Below, piece by piece: positions 1-5,722 of a DNA stretch of 5,798 bases. A program made the translations under genes and the position numbers. How positions within the stretch are numbered: the first letter of the stretch is position 1; every line of letters begins with the position of its first letter. Under the pieces are notes generated by a model. The model saw nothing but the letters and a program-made list of their open reading frames with translations, did no database searches and was not told the origin of the DNA. The stretch comes from Clostridiales bacterium. Lineage in GTDB: Bacteria > Bacillota > Clostridia > Christensenellales > Christensenellaceae. The stretch is taken from assembly GCA_003343685.1 (NCBI GenBank), contig QAKS01000017.1, positions 1 through 5,798 of the forward strand, read 5' to 3'.

Positions 1-9
1 GGCTGAGGC

Positions 10-38
10 TTGAAAGATCGGAGCAATAAGAGTATAAT
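10..38 (+). promoter_or_regulatory. Sigma-A type promoter of the comB-metG-tatD operon
   Basis: A -35 box TTGAAA (10-15) and a perfect -10 box TATAAT (33-38) are separated by exactly 17 bases. Transcription would be expected to start about seven bases past the -10, near position 45. This leaves an untranslated leader of only about 40 bases before the ATG at 87, too short for a T-box or S-box riboswitch, so metG is not visibly controlled by such an element from this promoter. No operator-like inverted repeat is evident around it. The boxes are seen directly; activity is inferred. Confidence 0.8.
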
Positions 39-73
39 AATACGATGGACTTGTACAGAAAAGCCGATGATAC

Positions 74-80
74 GGAGGAG
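74..80 (+). promoter_or_regulatory. Ribosome binding site that fixes the comB start
   Basis: GGAGGAG at 74-80 is followed by six bases and then ATG at 87. An upstream in-frame ATG at 45 has no Shine-Dalgarno sequence and lies at the predicted transcription start of the promoter at 10-38, so it would have almost no leader. The start at 87 is therefore preferred. Confidence 0.85.
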
Positions 81-86
81 ATAGAC

Positions 87-803
87 ATGGAGATAAAGGC
101 TGTTTCTACATATGGTTATATTGAGGACGGTGACCTGCCGGGCAGAACAGTCATCGTGGTGAACGGGATCAGGAGCAATCCGGCGATCATTACCGCGCTG
201 GCAAACGGTGCGGACAGGGTGGTTGTCGTGGACAATATTGAGGACGCAATTGCGATGAAGCGCCAGTTCGAGGGGTTTTCGCTGCTTTGCGGCGCCTACA
301 ACATGGACGAGGACAATGGGTACGATATGGGCAACTCGCCGCAGGAGTATGACAGGGAAACCGTAGAGGGCAAGGTGATTGTACACTGCACGACGAACGG
401 CTCCAGAGCGATCAATGCCTGCGCATCGGGAGCGCTGGTGCTGATCGGCAGTATGGTCAATGCCACGGCGGTGGCGCAGGCTGCCATAGAGAGGGAAAAC
501 GACGTGTTGATCGTGGGCTCCGGAATAGACGGCAGACTGTCTTTGGAGGATACCTTTGCGGCGGGGTGCATTATAAACCGGATTTTGAAGGCGGTGCCGA
601 ATACGGAGATAAATGACACAGCCCAGATGATGGATAAGCTATACGGCGCGTTCCGCGACAGGCCGGCGGAACTGCTGGCAGGGCTTAAGACATTTGACAG
701 CCTGATTGAAAATGGCTTCGCAAATGATGTGGCATACTGTCTTTCGGAGGATGTACTTCCGGCTGTGCCGGTATTCTCCGAGGGGATTATAACGTTAATA
801 TAA
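87..803 (+). CDS. comB: ComB-family protein (2-phosphosulfolactate phosphatase family), divergent N-terminal motif
   Basis: Predicted 238-residue cytoplasmic protein. Known family members are Mg-dependent phosphatases that convert 2-phosphosulfolactate to sulfolactate, in coenzyme M synthesis in methanogens and in spore sulfolactate synthesis in Bacillus (YitC). Family signatures seen: GYDMGNSPQEY (78-88), the TTNGSRAI block (102-109), GSMVNATAVA (121-130), and a GRLSLEDTFAAG block (149-160). Length is normal for the family. The N-terminal motif usually read as IDVLRATTTI is here VNGIRSNPAI (25-34), so the Asp is Asn26 and the Thr residues are lost; Arg29 remains. The Glu usually seen in the GE step before the GFDxGNSP block is Ala70. 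No ComA-like synthase is nearby. Membership of the family is well supported; the specific reaction is doubtful. A longer start at 45 (252 residues) is less likely. It is the first gene of the operon, with metG 10 bases downstream. Confidence 0.8.
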   Translation: MEIKAVSTYGYIEDGDLPGRTVIVVNGIRSNPAIITALANGADRVVVVDNIEDAIAMKRQFEGFSLLCGAYNMDEDNGYDMGNSPQEYDRETVEGKVIVHCTTNGSRAINACASGALVLIGSMVNATAVAQAAIERENDVLIVGSGIDGRLSLEDTFAAGCIINRILKAVPNTEINDTAQMMDKLYGAFRDRPAELLAGLKTFDSLIENGFANDVAYCLSEDVLPAVPVFSEGIITLI

Positions 804-813
804 GGAGAAAGAC

Positions 814-2745
814 ATGAACGGAAAAACCTACTATATTACTACGCCGATCTACTACCCCAGCGACAAGCTGCATATCGGGCATACGTACTGCACCGTGATG
901 GCAGACGCTTTGGCGCGGTATAAAAGGCTTTCCGGCTATGACGTAATGTTCCTCACGGGAACAGACGAGCACGGGCAGAAGATAGAAAAAATTGCGAAGG
1001 AAAAGGGCATGAGCCCCAAAGAGTATGTGGATGGGATTGTCGCGGGGATCAAGGCGCTGTGGCAAACCATGGGCATCACCAACGACGACTTTATCCGTAC
1101 GACGGACGAGCGCCATGTGAAGGTAGTGCAGAAGATTTTTAAAAAGCTGTATGATCAAGGCGACATCTACAAAAGCGAATACGAAGGGTGGTATTGCACC
1201 CCCTGCGAGTCCTTTTGGACGGATGTGCAGCTGGCAGACGGCAAGTGTCCCGACTGCGGGCGTGAGGTGACGAGGACGAAGGAGGAGAGCTATTTCTTCC
1301 GGGTATCCAAATATGCGGACAGGCTTATCAAGTATTATGAGGATCACGACGAGTTTATCGAGCCGAAGAGCAGGCAGAAGGAAATGCTTTCAAATTTCCT
1401 GTTGCCGGGGCTGGACGATCTTTGCGTGTCGCGCACGTCGTTCAAGTGGGGCATCCCCGTCACGTTTGACGAAAAGCACGTGATTTACGTCTGGATCGAC
1501 GCCCTTTCCAACTACATCACAGCGCTTGGATATCTGTCGGACGACGACAGCAAATTTAAAAAATACTGGCCTGCCGACGTGCATCTGGTGGGCAAGGAGA
1601 TTATGCGGTTTCACGTGATTGTATGGCCGATCATGCTGATGGCGCTGGGCCTGCCCCTGCCGAAAAAGGTGTTTGGCCATGGCTGGATTGTTCTGGACGG
1701 CGGCAAGATGAGCAAATCTGTCGGCAATGTTGTGGATCCGGTGAAACTGGTGGAGCGCTACGGTGTGGACGCGGTGCGTTACTATGTGCTGCGGGAGTCC
1801 TCGGTGGATTCCGACTGGGCATTCTCCAACGAGAATCTGGTCAACCGGGTCAACGCCGATCTGGCGAACGATCTGGGAAACCTGCTTTCCCGCACAGTCG
1901 CCATGATAGAAAAATATTTTGACGGAACGGTGCCGCCGGCGGGAGAGAGGGGCGAGCATGACGATGTGATAGAGGGGCTGATCGAGGCGTTGCCGGGGAA
2001 GGTAGACGAGGCGATGGATCATCTGCGCTTTGCCGACGCTCTTGCCGAAATTTGGCGTCTGGTATCTGCGCTGAACAAATATATTGACGTGAATATGCCT
2101 TGGACGCTGGCTAAGGACGAGACAAAGAGGAACCGCCTCGGCACGGTGATGAACTATCTGGCGGAGGGGCTCAGAAATGTGGGCATCCTTATTACACCGT
2201 TTATGCCCAATACCAGTGCGGCGATTAAGAAGCAGCTGGGCGCGGGAGAGGGAATCTACACCTATGACAGTATAGGCGGCAGCTTTGAAAGCCGCTCGGC
2301 AGGACTGCGGGTGGAAAAAGGCGAGGCTTTGTTCCCGCGTATTGACGTGAAAAAAGAGCTTGCGGAGCTGGAAGCCGAGGCGGAGGCCGCAAAGAAGGCC
2401 GCCGCAGAGGAAAAGGGGCAGGAACAGATTACGATAGAAGAATTTGACAGGGTTAGCCTGAAGACGGCAAGGGTCGTGGCGGCAGAGGAGATTAAGCGCG
2501 CCAAAAAGCTGCTGAAGCTGACGGTAAAGTGCGGCGACGAGACGCGCACCATTGTATCCGGTATTAAGGAATCGTTCAGCGCCGAGGATATGGTGGGAAA
2601 AAATGTGATTATTGTTGCGAACCTGAAGCCTGCAAAGCTGTGCGGCATTGAGAGCCAGGGGATGATTCTGGCAGTGGGCGGCGGCGACGGGATTTCTCTG
2701 GTGACGACGGAAACGCCTACAGAGGATGGTCAGGACGTGAGATGA
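814..2745 (+). CDS. metG: Methionyl-tRNA synthetase with C-terminal tRNA-binding domain
   Basis: Class I aminoacyl-tRNA synthetase of 643 residues, which attaches methionine to initiator and elongator tRNA-Met using ATP. Visible in order: a Rossmann fold with the HIGH signature (20-23), the connective peptide with two CxxC knuckles (Cys128, Cys131, Cys145, Cys148) likely to bind zinc, the KMSKS loop (298-302), the helical anticodon-binding domain (about 340-470), a charged Ala/Glu/Lys linker (about 513-535), and an OB-fold tRNA-binding domain of the Trbp111 type (about 541-643), which in relatives also mediates dimerisation. Length and layout match the Firmicutes type of MetRS. The ribosome binding site AAGGAG (802-807) overlaps the comB stop codon TAA (801-803), so translation of the two genes may be coupled. 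The stop codon overlaps the tatD start. No oddity or truncation is seen. Confidence 0.98.
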   Translation: MNGKTYYITTPIYYPSDKLHIGHTYCTVMADALARYKRLSGYDVMFLTGTDEHGQKIEKIAKEKGMSPKEYVDGIVAGIKALWQTMGITNDDFIRTTDERHVKVVQKIFKKLYDQGDIYKSEYEGWYCTPCESFWTDVQLADGKCPDCGREVTRTKEESYFFRVSKYADRLIKYYEDHDEFIEPKSRQKEMLSNFLLPGLDDLCVSRTSFKWGIPVTFDEKHVIYVWIDALSNYITALGYLSDDDSKFKKYWPADVHLVGKEIMRFHVIVWPIMLMALGLPLPKKVFGHGWIVLDGGKMSKSVGNVVDPVKLVERYGVDAVRYYVLRESSVDSDWAFSNENLVNRVNADLANDLGNLLSRTVAMIEKYFDGTVPPAGERGEHDDVIEGLIEALPGKVDEAMDHLRFADALAEIWRLVSALNKYIDVNMPWTLAKDETKRNRLGTVMNYLAEGLRNVGILITPFMPNTSAAIKKQLGAGEGIYTYDSIGGSFESRSAGLRVEKGEALFPRIDVKKELAELEAEAEAAKKAAAEEKGQEQITIEEFDRVSLKTARVVAAEEIKRAKKLLKLTVKCGDETRTIVSGIKESFSAEDMVGKNVIIVANLKPAKLCGIESQGMILAVGGGDGISLVTTETPTEDGQDVR

Positions 2746-3521
2746 TGCGGCTGTTTGACACCCACGCCCACATGATAGACGCCCGGTTTGACGAAGATCG
2801 GGAGGAACTGTTCGCCATGATGCGGGAGCAGGGGCTGATTGGGCATATTGAAATTATTGCGGCGCCGCAGGACATAGACGCTGTGCGCAGCCTAGCAGAG
2901 AGCCATGAGGGCGTTTTTCTGGCGGCAGGCATCCATCCGGAGGACGCGGACAAGTATGACGACGCTCTGGAGGAGCGCATAAAACAGGCGGCGGGGAGCA
3001 GCAAGGCCGTCGCAATAGGAGAAATCGGGCTGGACTATTGCTGCGGCATAGACGACCGGGAAAAGCAAAAAGAGGTGTTTCGCCGGCAGATGGCGCTGGC
3101 AGAGCGCATGGGTCTTCCGGTGGTGGTTCACAGCCGCGATGCGATGAAGGAGACGCTGGATATTCTTCGGGAGTTTCCGCAGGTTCGCGGTGTGATGCAC
3201 TGCTTTTCCGGCAGTGCGGAGACGGCGGAGGAGGTCATCCGCATGGGCTGGTATATCGGCATCGGGGGAACGGTGACGTTTAAGAACAACAAAAAGACTG
3301 CGGCGGCGGCAAAGAGTGTGCCGCTGGAGAAAATATTGCTGGAGACGGACAGCCCCTATCTGGCGCCGGATCCCTACAGGGGGAAGAGAAATATGCCTCT
3401 GTATACGGGAATTGTTGCCGCAAAAATTGGTGAGATCAAGGGACTCAGCGTGGAAAAAGTTGCGCAGGCATCTTTGGAAAACGCCGAGAGACTGTTTGGC
3501 TTTGATCTGGGAGGATTTTAG
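2742..3521 (+). CDS. tatD: TatD-family metal-dependent deoxyribonuclease/hydrolase
   Basis: A 259-residue TIM-barrel metallohydrolase of the amidohydrolase superfamily. Characterised relatives (TatD, YcfH, YabD types) are cytoplasmic metal-dependent DNases with 3'-5' exonuclease activity linked to DNA repair and degradation; some archaeal relatives act on D-aminoacyl-tRNA. The metal-binding set is complete: His8 and His10 (DTHAH), Glu94 (GEIGLDY), His130 (VVHSRDA), His153 (MHCFSG) and Asp203 (ETDSPYLAP). Length is typical. Start: ATGATG overlaps the metG stop (ATGA). Either ATG 2742 or ATG 2745 could be used, and only a weak AGGA (2732-2735) precedes them, so translational coupling to metG is likely. 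The metG-tatD order is widely conserved in Firmicutes. The exact physiological substrate cannot be told from sequence. Confidence 0.95.
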   Translation: MMRLFDTHAHMIDARFDEDREELFAMMREQGLIGHIEIIAAPQDIDAVRSLAESHEGVFLAAGIHPEDADKYDDALEERIKQAAGSSKAVAIGEIGLDYCCGIDDREKQKEVFRRQMALAERMGLPVVVHSRDAMKETLDILREFPQVRGVMHCFSGSAETAEEVIRMGWYIGIGGTVTFKNNKKTAAAAKSVPLEKILLETDSPYLAPDPYRGKRNMPLYTGIVAAKIGEIKGLSVEKVAQASLENAERLFGFDLGGF

Positions 3522-3524
3522 AAA

Positions 3525-4124
3525 ATGGATAATATCGTCTACCGGTATGAGGGCAGCGGCAGTAAGTACATCAATCTGACCAATCAGTGTCAGAACAGCT
3601 GTGATTTCTGTATCAGAAACAATGCAGTCGGAGTCAGCGGATATCACCTGTGGATTGAACGGGAGCCGACGGCAAAAGAGGTCATAAACGAGCTGGCGCG
3701 GCAGGGAGAGCCTTACGACGTCGTATTCTGCGGCTACGGTGAGCCTACGATGGCGCTTGACGTACTAAAGGAGGTGGCGGCGTGGGTCAAAGAGCAGGGC
3801 GGCACGACGCGGCTCAACACAAACGGCCTTGCCAACAGGTATTTTGGCAGGAATGTGGCTGAGGAGCTGGCAGGACTGATAGACGTGGCATCGGTGAGCC
3901 TGAACGAAGCGGATGCGAAAAAGTACGACGCCGTATGTCACAGCGTTTATGGAGAAGAGGCGTTTTATGACATGCTGGACTTTGCAAGAAAGGCCGGTGA
4001 AGCGGGAATAGATACGGTATTGTCGGTGGTGGATATTATCGGTGAACAGGACATAGAAAAATGCAGAAGGCTTGCCGAAGAGGCGGGCGTAAGGCTGAGA
4101 GTGCGCGAGTACTCTGACAAATAA
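3525..4124 (+). CDS. TatD-associated radical SAM protein, function unknown
   Basis: A 199-residue small radical S-adenosylmethionine protein. The 4Fe-4S ligating CxxxCxxC motif is Cys22, Cys26 and Cys29, right after the first strand (KYINLTNQC). A CGYGEP motif (69-74) corresponds to the SAM-contacting GGEP motif, and RLNTNG (96-101) is the next conserved strand. The pattern fits the radical SAM lineage described as TatD-family-associated or TatD-linked, found next to or fused with TatD; I recognise it by motif and by position. No SPASM or auxiliary-cluster Cys set is present: the remaining Cys residues (69, 138, 180) are scattered. It is therefore a minimal core enzyme, comparable in size to QueE or activase-type proteins. 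The ribosome binding site GGGAGGA (3509-3515) sits inside the end of tatD, and the gap between the two genes is 3 bases. The reaction and substrate are unknown; a nucleic-acid or nucleotide substrate is only a guess from its neighbours. Confidence 0.9.
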   Translation: MDNIVYRYEGSGSKYINLTNQCQNSCDFCIRNNAVGVSGYHLWIEREPTAKEVINELARQGEPYDVVFCGYGEPTMALDVLKEVAAWVKEQGGTTRLNTNGLANRYFGRNVAEELAGLIDVASVSLNEADAKKYDAVCHSVYGEEAFYDMLDFARKAGEAGIDTVLSVVDIIGEQDIEKCRRLAEEAGVRLRVREYSDK

Positions 4125-4132
4125 AAAAGCTT

Positions 4133-5674
4133 ATGGCAAAAAGGCGCAGGTTGAAACGCGAGAGGGGAAGGAAAAACGCCTATGTGACGGCGGCAATTTG
4201 GGTCGCGCTCGTATTAGGGGTCGTGCTTGTTGCGTTCGTTTTAGAAACAGGCATGGAGAGGGCGCAGAAGCAGGCGCAAAAGGCGGAGGCGGAGACATAC
4301 GCCACTTTAGGGGAGCGCGCTGTCGCGGAAGGAGCAAAGGAGAGCGCCCAAGAGGAGTTTGACATCGCAGGCGGCTCTGCAGTAAAGGAGTTTGGCAAGG
4401 GAGAGACGTATATTGAGTATGGCGATATATGCGTCTCGGTGAATTACCCTGTCACGGGCATTGACAATATCGACGCAGAGATTACGAGAACGACGGAAAA
4501 GATACGCAGAGAGTTTGATAAGTTTTTGCAGGATCAGGAGGTAGAGGGTGAATATATCGCGGAGCTGAATACGGACTATGAGGCGTATATGGCGAACGAA
4601 AAGCTGGGCAGCGTCTATTTTGAAACGGACATGTATCTGGAGGGTGCGGCGCGTGCATCCCATACGGTCAAGACGTTGAATTTTGACTTTGAAACGGGCG
4701 AGGTTATTACGGTTCGCGACATGCTCAAAAGCGGAGGGTTGGAAAAACTGGCGGAGCTTTGCAAAAAGATTATGCTGGAGCAGCTGGAAGACGTCAATGC
4801 CAATGATATTGATGATACGGGACTGTATGCGGAATATGAGAATTTTGAAAACCTGCTTCTGACACGGGAAGGCCTGAGGGTGATTTTTAACGAGTATCAG
4901 ATTTTATCGGGATTTTACGGCGTCGTTTCCGTCACCATCCCTTACAATGAAATTGAGGACTATCTCAATCTGGATCAGCTTGGTGTGCCGATGGAGGAGG
5001 TTTCTCCGAAGGTCGGCAAGTATAACGAAGCCGAGACACCGCCGACGCAGGAGGAACCGGCAGCTGCGGAGATGCCGATGGTCGCGCTTACATTTTCAGA
5101 CGGACCGTCGGACGACTATACGGAGGATATTCTGGATGTTCTGGAGGAAAATAACGCCCATGCCACGTTTTTTGTCATCGGCAATAAGATACGGGGGCGG
5201 GAGGCGCTGCTGCAGAGGATGGAGGCCATCGGCTGTGAGGTGGGGAATCACGGCACTACCCACAGAAATCTGGCAAATACGACGGTATCGCAGGGGCTTT
5301 TGGAGTTTAAGGTGACCAACAGTATTTTGGAGGAGGCTGACGTGCTGGGTCATACGGCGTCACTGGTGAGGATGCCTTACTGCAACTCGGATGCGGATGT
5401 GACCGCGGAACTGCCTTACCCGGTGATTGACCGGTCTGTGGATTCAGACGATGTGTCCGGAAAGACGGCACAGGAAATTGCGGAGAAGGTCGTGAACGAA
5501 GCCGTGGACGGCAGTATTATAGAATTGCACGATACGGAGGCAAATACGGCGGAGGCGATGGAGAAAATTGTGACGGGGCTGAAGGAAAAGGGCTTCCGAC
5601 TCGTTACGGTGACGGAGCTTTTAACCTATGACGGCAATGAGCTGGATGCCGGTCAGGTATACAGCAGCAAATAA
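4133..5674 (+). CDS. Membrane-anchored PdaC-like polysaccharide deacetylase with altered NodB catalytic motif
   Basis: A 513-residue protein with a very basic N-terminus (MAKRRRLKRERGRK), one membrane segment (about 17-37) acting as a signal anchor, a charged coiled-coil-like stretch (about 42-75), a PdaC/DUF4163 plus RsiV-like DUF3298 domain (about 90-283; Tyr/Phe-rich, ending in SVTIPYNEIEDYL), a Pro/Glu linker (about 299-314) and a NodB domain (about 316-500). It should sit outside the membrane facing the cell wall. In B. subtilis the same architecture is PdaC, a peptidoglycan N-acetylmuramic acid deacetylase. NodB motifs: TFSDGP (320-325) instead of TFDDGP, so the usual catalytic-base Asp is Ser322 while metal ligand Asp323 remains; HGTTH (His373, His377); RMPY (413-416); DSDDV (437-441) instead of the usual DxxDW; LHD (465-467). 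The metal triad, Arg and late His are kept. No Shine-Dalgarno precedes ATG 4133, but an in-frame TGA at 4115 excludes any longer form. Active enzyme or pseudoenzyme cannot be decided here. Confidence 0.88.
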   Translation: MAKRRRLKRERGRKNAYVTAAIWVALVLGVVLVAFVLETGMERAQKQAQKAEAETYATLGERAVAEGAKESAQEEFDIAGGSAVKEFGKGETYIEYGDICVSVNYPVTGIDNIDAEITRTTEKIRREFDKFLQDQEVEGEYIAELNTDYEAYMANEKLGSVYFETDMYLEGAARASHTVKTLNFDFETGEVITVRDMLKSGGLEKLAELCKKIMLEQLEDVNANDIDDTGLYAEYENFENLLLTREGLRVIFNEYQILSGFYGVVSVTIPYNEIEDYLNLDQLGVPMEEVSPKVGKYNEAETPPTQEEPAAAEMPMVALTFSDGPSDDYTEDILDVLEENNAHATFFVIGNKIRGREALLQRMEAIGCEVGNHGTTHRNLANTTVSQGLLEFKVTNSILEEADVLGHTASLVRMPYCNSDADVTAELPYPVIDRSVDSDDVSGKTAQEIAEKVVNEAVDGSIIELHDTEANTAEAMEKIVTGLKEKGFRLVTVTELLTYDGNELDAGQVYSSK

Positions 5675-5678
5675 AGTG

Positions 5679-5707
5679 TTGACAGATTGTGCATGTCATT
5701 ATAAAAT
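5679..5707 (+). promoter_or_regulatory. Strong sigma-A promoter of the tRNA-Ala gene
   Basis: A perfect -35 TTGACA (5679-5684) and a -10 TAAAAT (5702-5707) are 17 bases apart. Transcription should begin near 5714, giving a leader of about nine bases before the mature tRNA 5' end at 5723. The -35 box starts only four bases after the deacetylase stop codon. The sequence downstream of the -10 is A-rich (AATAAAG) with no GC-rich discriminator of the stringent type. The boxes are seen directly; use is inferred. Confidence 0.87.
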
Positions 5708-5722
5708 AATAAAGTACCGCGT

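Noticed and set aside
45..86. Upstream in-frame ATG at 45 as the comB start
   Set aside because: It lies at the predicted transcription start, has no ribosome binding site, and the ATG at 87 has GGAGGAG six bases before it and gives the normal family N-terminus.
787..2022. Antisense open frames opposite metG
   Set aside because: They are His/Arg-rich shadow translations with no ribosome binding site evidence or family pattern, lying opposite a complete metG.
2350..2418. Ala/Glu/Lys-rich repeat-like stretch in metG
   Set aside because: It is a normal variable linker between the MetRS body and the C-terminal tRNA-binding domain, not a nucleotide repeat.
2892..3647. Long antisense open frame (251 codons) opposite tatD and the radical SAM gene
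   Set aside because: The sense strand carries two well-conserved enzymes; the antisense product shows no recognisable domain and runs across the tatD/radical SAM gene boundary, as expected for a codon-bias shadow.
4123..4129. AAAAAAG run as a possible -1 frameshift site joining the radical SAM protein to the deacetylase
   Set aside because: Most of the run lies after the TAA stop at 4122-4124, so ribosomes in the radical SAM frame would terminate before using it, and the deacetylase has its own ATG and signal anchor.
5714..5721. GTACCGCG resembles the 3' half of the T-box consensus (GGTGGTACCGCG)
   Set aside because: The preceding AGGGTG part, the specifier stem and a following terminator are all absent, and the match sits in the short leader of a tRNA gene; most likely chance.
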